Below, piece by piece: positions 7,352-14,408 of a DNA stretch of 23,339 nt. A program made the position numbers and the translations under genes. Positions within the stretch are counted from its first letter, which is position 1. Each line of letters starts with the position of its first letter. The notes beneath the pieces are model-generated. The model was not told where the DNA came from. It did no database searches and was given only the letters and a program-made list of their open reading frames with translations. This DNA comes from Chloroflexota bacterium (GTDB lineage Bacteria > Chloroflexota > UBA6077), in NCBI GenBank assembly GCA_021788565.1, contig JAJYKO010000005.1:1-23339 (forward strand), written 5' to 3'.

Positions 7352-7387
7352 CGGATCGCAGGGGGCCTCCTTGGCCCCTACGATCCG
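7352..7387 (+). terminator. hairpin downstream of the C39-like peptidase gene
   Basis: CGGATCG (7352-7358) pairs with CGATCCG (7381-7387); inner AGGGG/CCCCT and GCC/GGC extend the stem to a small loop TCCTT, with one mismatch and one bulge. It starts 50 nt after the stop codon. No T-run follows. The rest of 7302-7585 has no gene I can support. Confidence 0.45.
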
Positions 7388-7597
7388 CCTTCCGGCGTTC
7401 TTGAATCGTCGAGGCCACGTGCTTCGGGCAGCCAGCAGGCAAGCCGGTAACTCAGGGATCGGCCGAGAACCGGCCCTAGGTCGTTCCTGCGTGTGGAGCA
7501 GTGGGCACAAGATGTCATCCCGCTGCAGCGATACGCCAAGATCGTGGGGCGTCCGTCTCAATGGCTGCAAACAAATGGAGAGGAGTTGGGCAAGAAG

Positions 7598-8779
7598 ATG
7601 AGACTAGCCGTGTCCTTCACCTGCGTACTCGTCGTCGCCGCCAGCTTGGTGAGCGGATCTCTTGGATGTGCCCAACAACCGGCTGTCCGGTCCAACGTCG
7701 ACAAGGGCGGAACGATAGCAGCGGAAGCCACCCCAATGGTGGCAAGACTGCCCTCGGGCATCACAATGGAGCTTCCAAAGAACGTCGGGTTCCTGCGTGG
7801 AGTAACTAATCGGGGCAATCTACTGGTGTCGTTGTGGAAAGACGCGAACCCCCCCGTCATCGGAGAGGAAATATACGAGTACGACATAGCGAGCGGGCAG
7901 TTCCGGTACCTTGTCGGACCTTCGGATCCTCAGCTGACAATTATTAGCGCTTCTCTATTTAACTCCTGGCTGCTGTGGGGAGAGTCCCGACGCGTAGTTG
8001 AGGGGCTCGGATGGAAACTGCATCTAAAGAACTTGGAAACCGGAGAGGACGCCATTCTAGCGCAGGACGATCTGGGCATTCCTGAGGGGACGATCTTGGC
8101 CAACATTGCGCCCCATAACCCTTCCATAAATGCGAGGTACGCTGCGTGGGATCAACTGACGCGGAATGGCGACAGCTTTGACTCGCAGATATTTCTGTAT
8201 GATCTGCGAAGCAAGGAGAGGAGATCCATAGCAAGAATACAGCGCGGCGGGCTAGACCTGGTAGTCTCGTCCCCTCAGCTATACGACAATCTCGTCGTGT
8301 GGAATAAGGTGTTCTACGATAGAGCTAACCTGGTCGCACATCCGGATGTCTACCTGCTCGACATCGATAAGGGTGAGGTACGGCAGCTGACGAACAACGG
8401 AAAGAGCTTCGCGCCTGTAGTCTCAGGGAATCACGTTGCATGGATGTACCGCAGTACACCTGAAGGTGTTTATGGGCAGATCGAACTCTATGACCTGGCC
8501 ACCAACCGGCTGAGGAGGCTCACCGATTCGGATCCTCGCGAAGGGAATTGGGGCCCCAGTATCGGCTCGCAGGCTGTTGCGTGGCAAACGACGCTAGCGG
8601 ACAAAGCGCAGGCCTACGATCTTGCATCAAAGAGGCTCCTGGTACTGGACAGCGGCTATATCGACAGGGTGTTCACCAATGCCAATGTCGTGGCCTGGCA
8701 ATGGAACGAGCCCAATAAAGACCGAATCGACCCTCTGGCACGCAGGATACGGTTTACGTTGCTTCCAGGTGATGGCTAG
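7598..8779 (+). CDS. exported beta-propeller (TolB/WD40-like) protein, possible lipoprotein
   Basis: 393 residues. A signal sequence (MRLAVSFTCVLVVAASLVSG) runs to C24 in SLGC; the lipobox is imperfect (Ser at -3), so lipidation is likely but not certain. The rest holds repeated blades of the form YEYDIASGQFRYL, LHLKNLETGED, FLYDLRSKERRSI, YLLDIDKGEVRQLTNNG, ELYDLATNRLRRLTDSD and AYDLASKRLLVL, alternating with ARYAAWDQL, GNHVAWMY and SQAVAWQT. This is the PD40/TolB-type propeller, usually a protein- or sugar-binding surface. Start choice is open: ATG 7598 has AGGAG 12 nt upstream; TTG 7586 in frame has GGAG 5 nt upstream. The open frame extends back to 7493, but that would bury the signal peptide. 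Converges on the response regulator gene with 5 bases between stops. Confidence 0.75.
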   Translation: MRLAVSFTCVLVVAASLVSGSLGCAQQPAVRSNVDKGGTIAAEATPMVARLPSGITMELPKNVGFLRGVTNRGNLLVSLWKDANPPVIGEEIYEYDIASGQFRYLVGPSDPQLTIISASLFNSWLLWGESRRVVEGLGWKLHLKNLETGEDAILAQDDLGIPEGTILANIAPHNPSINARYAAWDQLTRNGDSFDSQIFLYDLRSKERRSIARIQRGGLDLVVSSPQLYDNLVVWNKVFYDRANLVAHPDVYLLDIDKGEVRQLTNNGKSFAPVVSGNHVAWMYRSTPEGVYGQIELYDLATNRLRRLTDSDPREGNWGPSIGSQAVAWQTTLADKAQAYDLASKRLLVLDSGYIDRVFTNANVVAWQWNEPNKDRIDPLARRIRFTLLPGDG

Positions 8780-8784
8780 AAGGG

Positions 8785-9411
8785 CTACACCAGCCAGCCG
8801 TTACGCCGGGCCAGGTGCACCAGTTCCGTGCGGGAACCGGCGTTGAGCTTCGAGAAGAGATTGCCGAGGTGGAACTGGACCGTGCGGTCGCTAGTGCAGA
8901 GCCGGCGGGCGATCTCCTTGTTGCGGAGCCCCTCCGCGACCAGCCGCAGTACCTCCATCTCGCGAGGAGTGGGCTCGTCGTCGGGGGACTGGTTCGCCCC
9001 GCCGCCCAGCATCTCCGCGATCATCGGTTGGAAGTAGGTATTGCCGTCGCGCACGGCGAGCAACGCCCTCACCAACTCCTCGGACGAGGCCGCCTTGGAG
9101 AGGAACCCCTGAACCCCCAGCCGGACCAGGGCCCGGGCATACTGTTCGCTGTCGTAGCCGGTGAGGATGACTACTCGGATCTCCGGGAACTCCCGTCTGA
9201 GCACTTCCGACACCTGCACCCCGTTCAGGCCCGGCATGCTGATGTCGAGCACTACGATATCCGGCCGCAACTCCTCGGCCAGGCGCAGGGCCTCCTCCCC
9301 ATTCACCGCCTCGCCGATCACCTCGAGGTCCGGCTCCACCTCCAGAAGGCGGCGCGTTCCTTCCCTCGTGATTGCGTGGTCGTCAGCCAGCAGCAGTCGG
9401 ATCCGGCTCAT
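8785..9411 (-). CDS. NarL/FixJ-family response regulator, ComA-like
   Basis: 208 residues: receiver domain 1-120 with acidic pair D10-D11, phospho-acceptor D56 (VVLDISMPG), T84 and K106, then a LuxR-type HTH around 148-203 (PTPREMEVLRLVAEGLRNKE; SDRTVQFHLGNLFSKLNAGS). All activation residues are present. It is the last gene of the four-gene minus-strand operon. Its ATG overlaps the TGA of the kinase gene (ATGA), so the two are translationally coupled and surely partners. By analogy with ComA it should bind DNA when phosphorylated. The dyad operator at 13064-13083, and those at 4802, 6212 and 13179, are the best candidate targets; this pairing is inference. The membership in NarL/FixJ is certain, the ComA role depends on the operon context. 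Confidence 0.93.
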   Translation of the reverse strand: MSRIRLLLADDHAITREGTRRLLEVEPDLEVIGEAVNGEEALRLAEELRPDIVVLDISMPGLNGVQVSEVLRREFPEIRVVILTGYDSEQYARALVRLGVQGFLSKAASSEELVRALLAVRDGNTYFQPMIAEMLGGGANQSPDDEPTPREMEVLRLVAEGLRNKEIARRLCTSDRTVQFHLGNLFSKLNAGSRTELVHLARRNGWLV

Positions 9412-11789
9412 CGGCGAGCCCCGGGCAGCAGCCGAATCCCGGTCCGGAGGTCATCAACCACGTGGATCCGCACGCGGACTTCGGTGCCTTTCCCGGGCGC
9501 CGAAACCACCCTCAGTCTCCCGCGGAGCCGTTCCACCCGCTCGTGCATAGTTGCGAGGCCAAGATGCCCGCTGCGAAGCAGGGCTGCTGGCGATGCAGGC
9601 ACCACGAAGCCCCGCCCGTCATCGCGGACCGTCAGCTCAACCTCGCGGTCTTCCAGCCTCAGTTCGATGACGGCCGCGTCCGCTTCGGCGTGGCGACACG
9701 CGTTGTCCAGCGCCTCGCGCGCCACCCTGTACAGTGTGTCCTCGACGGGGGGCGTAAGCCGGCAATCCTCGGGAAATCCCTCGGTCGAGAATCGGACGAC
9801 GACGCTTTCGTCCCGGTTCGTCCGGCTGACGAGGCTTTCGAGCGCGGCGACCAGCCCCAGATGGGCAAGCTCCGACGGATAGAGATCCGAGCAGATGGTG
9901 CGCAGCTCGTGGACGGCGTCTCGGCCCCGCTCGGCCAGTTCGTGCAGGCGCACGGCCGGGCCATCGCCATCCGGGTGACCCAATGGTGCGCCGTGAGGCG
10001 CAGTGTCGGCCTGGCGAACCAGGTCCAGCACAGTGTGCAGAGGACCGTCGTGGATCACCTCGGCCAGACGCTTGCGTTCCTCCTCCTGGACCCGCAGCAG
10101 ACGGTCTCCAAGCAGCTCCAGCTCGGCAACCTTCCCCTGGAGCCTCTCCACCAGGAGGGCGTTGGCGATCGCAACGGCCGCCTGGCTCGCAATGGTCTCG
10201 GCCAGGGTCAAGTCCTCGACGCTGAAGTCCACTCCGGAGCGCTTGGGGGCCAGGTACAGAACCCCGATCTCCTCGCCATGGACAACCAGTTGAATCCAGC
10301 GTCCGGGGCCGGCGGGATTTTGCCCAGTCCAGCCCGCTGTGCCGCCGGCAACCGACTGAGCAAGCGGCATGTCGCCTGGGTCCCCAGTGCTCACCCTCAT
10401 GACGAGCTCTCCATCGGCATTCCGCGTGAAGACCGCCGCCCCACGGAGGTTCATCGTTCGCGCGAGGCTGTTGGCGACGTCGCTGAGCACCCGATCGATG
10501 GGCTGTGGTGAAGCGAGCCGGTAGCCGAGGGCCCTCAAGGTCCGCACGTAGTCGTAGCGGTCGCGATAGATCAGATGGTCGACGATGAGCCGAAGCCTAT
10601 CCCGAACCGGAATGAAAGTCATCGTCAGGGCGGCGAAAAAGAGCAGCGAGAGGATCGGGGTGCTATGGGGGATCGGGCCATCCCCGACGAACCCGAGCCC
10701 GTACAGGAAGAGGGCGTAGCACCCGGCCAGCAGGAAGGTCATCGCGCCATAGACAAGGGCCCGCTCCGCCACGACGTCGATCCCGAAGAATCGATGCCGC
10801 ACGATGGCGTAGGCAGAGCCGGCAGGCAGGAGGATCGCGGTGAGGGCCGCGAACTGCGGACGAAGGATGGGCGAGGCGCCGAGGCTGGCCGGGATGAGAG
10901 AAAGGATCGTCAGGGGCGCGGCCGCCACCACCGCGCTGACGAGGACGATCTGAATCTGCGGACGGGCGTCCGGCGACCTGGGGCGGACGTACGCCATCAG
11001 GAGGACGGCGAGCCCGGAGATGATCCCTAATGAGAGAAGACCCAACAGGACAACGCGGAGCGAATAGTACCACTCGGACCCTGCCTCTCCTGCCAGCAAA
11101 TAGAGAACGCCACAGCCCACGCCAACGACCAACAGGGCCCGTATGGCGATAATTGTCCGCCCCATGGGTGGAGCGCCCCGGGCAAACCGCGCAGTGAAGC
11201 CCAGAAACAGCGCTGGCAAGTGGGCGAAGGCCAGAACCTCAACCACCTTAGCCCAGACGATGTCGGCGCCAGCCGCGGGAGTCAGCGCCAGGACAATGGC
11301 CGCCGCCACGTTTAGCTTGTAGAACTCGCGGGCGAGCTCGTCACCCGGCTTCAGTAATCGAACGAGGACGGCTACCCCCCAGAAGGCCAGCGCGATCGTA
11401 AGGAAAGCGACAGGCTCGCTGAAGTCATACCAGGGAGTCCGCTGCCAAGCCGGCCTCATAGCCAGCGTATGCCCATCCCTGAGCACTGCCCACTCGCTCG
11501 CCGCGCTCAGGTTCAGACTGGGATCGGTCTTCCGGCGGGCAGCAGGCTGCGCTCCGTCCAGGGACACCACGACATCGCCGGCACGAAGCCCGGCCGCAGC
11601 CGCAGGACCTGCCGGGTCCACCCAGGTGACGACCCAGCCGTCGCCCTCCCACTGCACTCTCGCGCCGACGTCGGATTCGTATAAGTGGGCGGTCACCCAG
11701 GGCAGCAGCATGATCGCCAGCACCCCGAGAGACACGACCATCGATCGGCCGGTCTCCTCGAGCAGCCGATTCAAGACCCGCGAAAACAC
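9408..11789 (-). CDS. PDZ and multi-helix membrane sensor histidine kinase, ComP-like
   Basis: 793 residues. Order: membrane helix 17-35; extracytoplasmic PDZ domain about 40-112 (GWVVTWVDPAGPAAAAGLRA, GDVVVSLDG); about eight to nine further helices from 124 to 395; GAF-like domain about 428-545; HisKA_3 dimerisation and phosphoacceptor region with EEERKRLAEVIHDGPLH (H580); HATPase with N box REALDNACRH (about 691-700), VRDDGRGF (721-728) and GHLGLATMHERVERL (741-755). The kinase is of the NarX/DegS/ComP class, which phosphorylates NarL-type regulators, matching the gene it overlaps. GTG 11789 follows GAGG by 9 nt and lies 17 bases after the polyprenyl synthetase stop. A large membrane sensor next to a peptide and prenyl transferase gene is the ComP position. 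I infer that PDZ plus helices sense the modified peptide. Confidence 0.93.
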   Translation of the reverse strand: MFSRVLNRLLEETGRSMVVSLGVLAIMLLPWVTAHLYESDVGARVQWEGDGWVVTWVDPAGPAAAAGLRAGDVVVSLDGAQPAARRKTDPSLNLSAASEWAVLRDGHTLAMRPAWQRTPWYDFSEPVAFLTIALAFWGVAVLVRLLKPGDELAREFYKLNVAAAIVLALTPAAGADIVWAKVVEVLAFAHLPALFLGFTARFARGAPPMGRTIIAIRALLVVGVGCGVLYLLAGEAGSEWYYSLRVVLLGLLSLGIISGLAVLLMAYVRPRSPDARPQIQIVLVSAVVAAAPLTILSLIPASLGASPILRPQFAALTAILLPAGSAYAIVRHRFFGIDVVAERALVYGAMTFLLAGCYALFLYGLGFVGDGPIPHSTPILSLLFFAALTMTFIPVRDRLRLIVDHLIYRDRYDYVRTLRALGYRLASPQPIDRVLSDVANSLARTMNLRGAAVFTRNADGELVMRVSTGDPGDMPLAQSVAGGTAGWTGQNPAGPGRWIQLVVHGEEIGVLYLAPKRSGVDFSVEDLTLAETIASQAAVAIANALLVERLQGKVAELELLGDRLLRVQEEERKRLAEVIHDGPLHTVLDLVRQADTAPHGAPLGHPDGDGPAVRLHELAERGRDAVHELRTICSDLYPSELAHLGLVAALESLVSRTNRDESVVVRFSTEGFPEDCRLTPPVEDTLYRVAREALDNACRHAEADAAVIELRLEDREVELTVRDDGRGFVVPASPAALLRSGHLGLATMHERVERLRGRLRVVSAPGKGTEVRVRIHVVDDLRTGIRLLPGARR

Positions 11790-11806
11790 CTCACGTTGCC
11801 TCGGGT

Positions 11807-12784
11807 TTAGCTTCCGCGCATCCGCGCGACTAGGTCGAGAAGAGGCACGGCTTGGCCGGGTGCAACGCCATCCAGGCAGCTCAGGGCTCTGTCCCAGTAT
11901 ACGTCCGCGACGGCGAATGCGTAGTAGAGTCCACCGCTCGCGGCCAGGAGATCCCGGATCCGATCGACTCCGTCGGGACTGAGCTGACCGACGCGGGCGC
12001 GGCGGAAAAGCCCGCCAAGTTCCTCCCGAAGCTCTTCAGGCCCATTCTCCAACGCGAAGAGCGCCGGAAGACTCAGCTTGCCCAGCCGAAGGTCGTTGCG
12101 ATCCTCTCGCCTTGTGGAGTCTGCGGCAAGATCGTTGCCGATCTGCAGAGCCGTTCCCGCGTTCAGCCCAAACCTGGCGAACGCCTCGACCTCATCAGAC
12201 CCCGCCCCAGCGACGATTGCCCCGGACCGGCACAGGCACTCCACCATGGACGCTGACTTCGCCTCGATCATCCTCAGGTACTCGGCCTCATCCATGCTTT
12301 CAGCGTTTCCCCGATCCAAGTCCCTCTGCTGGCCTGCGCACGCCCTGGCACCGGCGGCGGCGAACGCCTGAACGATATCTAGGACCGCACCCTCCGGCAC
12401 CCTCAGCGTTCTGAGGCGACCGAGGGCGAGCTGACTCAGGAACAGGAGAAAAGCGCCGACGTTGGTGGCAGTCGCGACCCCTGATACCCGCCAGAGTCCT
12501 TCCTCAGTGTCCCGGTCCTGGACGTCGTCGAGGGTATCCGCGGCCGAGATGAAGCACTCCGCCGCCGTGCTGAGTGGCAACGCCCGTGCCGGGTCGCCGC
12601 CCGCGGCCTCGCAGACCAGGAGAGGGAGCAGGCCCCAGGCGAAGCCGTCCCCTTCAGCGAGCAGCCTGCCCCGCGCTCGCAGAGCTCGCCAGACTAGGTT
12701 GATCGCTGGGAAGCCTGCACCCTCCTCCTCGACGCACCGGGCCACCTCCGCCGCGGCTGCCTCCCTGATGACGCCTACGGCCAC
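11807..12784 (-). CDS. polyprenyl synthetase-family protein, candidate ComQ-like peptide prenyltransferase
   Basis: 325 residues of the trans-isoprenyl diphosphate synthase fold. First Asp-rich motif DTLDDVQD (D83, D86, D87, D90) is intact. The second is NDLAAD (N217, D218, D222) in QIGNDLAADSTRRED, where chain-elongating synthases have DDxxD; the N-D-x-x-x-D form occurs in divergent members including ComQ. GKLSLPALFALEN and IEAKSASM complete the family signs. The GTG start overlaps the peptide gene by 10 bases, so synthesis is coupled to the peptide. No other isoprenoid gene is nearby, which argues against a lipid pathway and for modification of the peptide's Trp, as ComQ does on ComX. It could still make a free prenyl diphosphate. 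Family certain; peptide substrate inferred. Confidence 0.85.
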   Translation of the reverse strand: MAVGVIREAAAAEVARCVEEEGAGFPAINLVWRALRARGRLLAEGDGFAWGLLPLLVCEAAGGDPARALPLSTAAECFISAADTLDDVQDRDTEEGLWRVSGVATATNVGAFLLFLSQLALGRLRTLRVPEGAVLDIVQAFAAAGARACAGQQRDLDRGNAESMDEAEYLRMIEAKSASMVECLCRSGAIVAGAGSDEVEAFARFGLNAGTALQIGNDLAADSTRREDRNDLRLGKLSLPALFALENGPEELREELGGLFRRARVGQLSPDGVDRIRDLLAASGGLYYAFAVADVYWDRALSCLDGVAPGQAVPLLDLVARMRGS

Positions 12785-12984
12785 TCGCCGTCCGGCCCGA
12801 CGAACGGCATCTCGGAGCCGCCCGCCGCGGCCAGACGGGTGCGCAACCGAAGCAGCGCCCGGTGCTCCTCGGCCGGGACGCCCCGATTGGCCAGGGTTCC
12901 CTCAGGCGAATCGAGGAAGGACTGGAGGAACTCGCTGTCCGCGAACAGACCCCGAATCAGCTCCTTGAGACCCTGTGACACCAT
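12775..12984 (-). CDS. ComX-like pheromone precursor peptide, 69 residues
   Basis: Starts at ATG 12984 with an AAAGGGG ribosome binding site about 10 nt upstream; GTG 12993 would add three residues. Residues 1-52 are a helical, charged leader (FLQSFLDSPEGTLANRGVPA, then EEHRALLRLRTRL). Residues 53-56 are AAGG and the tail is SEMPFVGPDGEWP, with Trp next to last. ComX precursors also have a helical leader and a short C-terminal pheromone with one Trp near the end that is prenylated. The gene overlaps the prenyltransferase gene by 10 bases and is first in the operon. The leader also resembles RiPP leaders of the type xxLLxxPExxLxxxGLxxEE. Too short and divergent to prove homology to ComX; call rests on operon position, size and Trp. 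Cleavage after GG would give a 13-mer. Confidence 0.72.
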   Translation of the reverse strand: MVSQGLKELIRGLFADSEFLQSFLDSPEGTLANRGVPAEEHRALLRLRTRLAAAGGSEMPFVGPDGEWP

Positions 12985-13035
12985 CGTGCACACACCCCTT
13001 TCTCGAAATGTGGAGCCGCTTGGTGGGATGCCGGC

Positions 13036-13083
13036 AGTCTACCACGAGGTTGAGGAACGCGGTACCTGTCAATTCTGACAGGT
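13036..13083 (-). promoter_or_regulatory. dyad operator and -10 of the peptide-kinase operon
   Basis: ACCTGTCAATTCTGACAGGT (13064-13083) is a perfect dyad; with flanking GT/AC the arms are 10 bp with a 4-bp spacer. On the minus strand TAGACT (13041-13036) follows 22 nt downstream, placing the dyad centre near -45 and the start near 13029, about 45 nt before ATG 12984. No good -35 hexamer is present at 17 nt, as expected for an activated promoter. The operon's own response regulator is the natural candidate activator (inference). Confidence 0.65.
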
Positions 13084-13178
13084 ACGCCTTTCCCCTGCGC
13101 GGCTCCTCACTGTGCATCTCGAGACGAACGGAGTGCGTAGCTCGTCTCCTCCATACTGCGCGGTACCCCTCCAGCGTC

Positions 13179-13248
13179 ACCTGTTGAAATTGCCAGGTCA
13201 AAACCTGTCAATTTCCCCGGTGTGTATCCGTACAGGCACACGTATGCT
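13179..13248 (+). promoter_or_regulatory. tandem dyad operator and -10 of the secreted six-Cys gene
   Basis: Sites ACCTGTTGAAATTGCCAGGT (13179-13198) and ACCTGTCAATTTCCCCGGTG (13203-13222) are centred 24 bp apart with CAAA between them. The core CAGGTCAAAACCTGTCAATT (13194-13213) matches those at 6227-6246 and 4811-4830 (minus). TATGCT (13243-13248) follows by 20 nt, giving a start near 13255 and a leader of about 220 nt to ATG 13476. It lies back to back with the operon promoter at 13036-13083, the two operator regions being about 115 bp apart centre to centre. Confidence 0.65.
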
Positions 13249-13391
13249 AGCTGCCAAGGACTGGACCGCAGGTGACGCCTTGGGCCTGGTTGACGACAAC
13301 GGCGTACCGCCCAAGATCAGCTCGGACAGTAGACGGCGAGCGCCGCGCGAGTACGGTGGGTCTATCGCTAGCCGAACTCCCTGAGTCTGGG

Positions 13392-13407
13392 AAGGAGGTG
13401 AGCTCTA
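13392..13407 (+). repeat. 16-bp direct repeat, copy 1, in the leader
   Basis: AAGGAGGTGAGCTCTA, identical to 13773-13788. The first ten bases match the anti-Shine-Dalgarno of 16S rRNA. In this copy the last A begins ATG GGC TGA (13407-13415), a two-codon ORF. The same ten bases occur in the leader of the C39-like gene (6319-6328). Confidence 0.5.
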
Positions 13408-13475
13408 TGGGCTGAAGTGGCCCAAGACGAGCCCCTATCAACTTACCTTGTCGCAAATTAAGTGAGGAGGTTGAC

Positions 13476-14270
13476 ATGCTTACCACAGTCAGGAAGGTGG
13501 TGTGGATGGCAGGAGCTCTCCTGCTGGCCACGGCCATGATGACGAGCTCCACGGTCGTCAGTGCCAACGGCCCGGATTTGGTGCGTGTCTCTGCCAAGGT
13601 GAACGGCATCGAGTCTCCCGTTGCCCCGGGTTCGCTTGTCGCGAAGGGGACGTTGAAGGCCGATGGAGCGTGCGATACCCCGCTAGTGACGTTGGAAACA
13701 GCAGTGTCCAAGGGTGGGCCCAAACATGTGAGTGTTTCCGTGGAAACCTCGCCTCAGTGCGAGATGATCGTCAAGGAGGTGAGCTCTAGCTCGTCAATAG
13801 TCCAACCTCCCTCCCGACCTGGCAATGTCAAGTCGGTAAATCCTGCAGCGGTTAACGGTTCGCCCGCTCCCGGACGATCGGCTCCCATGGGCGCCCTGGA
13901 GACTACCTATCGAGTTTGGGCAGAGTCCGTGTACAGAGATGTGGCGCGTCTCGCTCTGACAACTGCACATGGAGAGTTGCAGTACAAGGACAGTGGCTCC
14001 CAAGTCTACGGTGGGTCTAACCCGAACAATTACTGTTGGTGGCTTCCTGACGGGTGGAGCCTCGACTCGTGCTCTTCCACATGGGATCCAAACGGCACGA
14101 GCGAAGTGTGGTCAGAGGACTACGGCTCATTCCACTTCACGGGCAACAACTGGCCGCATTCGCAGTCAGCCAGGGCCATAGGATTGCCCGGGGACAGCTA
14201 CTCAGCATCGTGCAGTCACCAGGGTGACACGGTCCCTGGTGGCCTTTGGACTTGCGACTCGGGACGGTAG
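13476..14270 (+). CDS. secreted six-cysteine protein, family unknown
   Basis: 264 residues. Signal peptide 1-30 (cut after VVSA). Residues 31-100 are beta-rich with C66 and C95. Residues 102-140 are a Ser/Pro-rich linker. The C-terminal domain 142-264 is aromatic and has C187, C199, C246 and C260 (NNYCWWLPDGWSLDSCSSTW, SEDYGSFHFTGNNWPHSQ). Six Cys would allow three disulfides outside the cell. No enzyme motif is seen. ATG 13476 has GAGGAGG 6 nt upstream. The gene is divergent from the peptide-kinase operon and shares its control region; the tandem operator at 13179-13222 predicts joint control. It may be an effector of the signalling system, for example a toxin, adhesin or binding protein, but this is a guess. 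Confidence 0.75.
   Translation: MLTTVRKVVWMAGALLLATAMMTSSTVVSANGPDLVRVSAKVNGIESPVAPGSLVAKGTLKADGACDTPLVTLETAVSKGGPKHVSVSVETSPQCEMIVKEVSSSSSIVQPPSRPGNVKSVNPAAVNGSPAPGRSAPMGALETTYRVWAESVYRDVARLALTTAHGELQYKDSGSQVYGGSNPNNYCWWLPDGWSLDSCSSTWDPNGTSEVWSEDYGSFHFTGNNWPHSQSARAIGLPGDSYSASCSHQGDTVPGGLWTCDSGR
13773..13788 (+). repeat. 16-bp direct repeat, copy 2, inside the coding region
   Basis: Second exact copy of AAGGAGGTGAGCTCTA, here coding for part of KEVSSS at the start of the linker of the secreted six-Cys protein. Confidence 0.5.
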
Positions 14271-14378
14271 TCGAGGATGGTGTCTGTCCGCCTAAGGGTG
14301 GGAAACATCAGGTTGGCGGTTTGAGGCGCAACCTGTACCCCGCCTTCGGGTGCGGCAAGCGATATCGCGCACTTGCCG

Positions 14379-14408
14379 GCCGCCGTGTGGTGGCCACCAC
14401 ACGGCGGC
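14379..14408. repeat. 30-bp perfect palindrome
   Basis: Left arm GCCGCCGTGTGGTGG with its exact complement, no spacer. It is enclosed by a second inverted pair, GCGGCAAG (14352-14359) and CTTGCCGC (14418-14425 region). It lies about 110 nt after the secreted six-Cys gene and may end its transcript; TGTCTCTCTT follows, only weakly T-rich. Apart from this and the possible gene remnant at 14512-14790 I see nothing in 14271-14915. Confidence 0.5.

Noticed and set aside
7326..7597. Coding sequence between the C39-like and propeller genes
   Set aside because: The frame from 7493 (EQWAQDVIPLQRYAKIVGRP) looks protein-like but has no ribosome binding site and would place the signal peptide internally.
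8815..10511. Long plus-strand frames (8815-9882 and 9372-10511)
   Set aside because: Shadows of the response regulator and kinase genes, both with full conserved motifs on the minus strand.
13255..13475. Riboswitch in the long leader of the six-Cys gene
   Set aside because: No match to a riboswitch consensus I know; only the anti-16S decamer and small ORF stand out.
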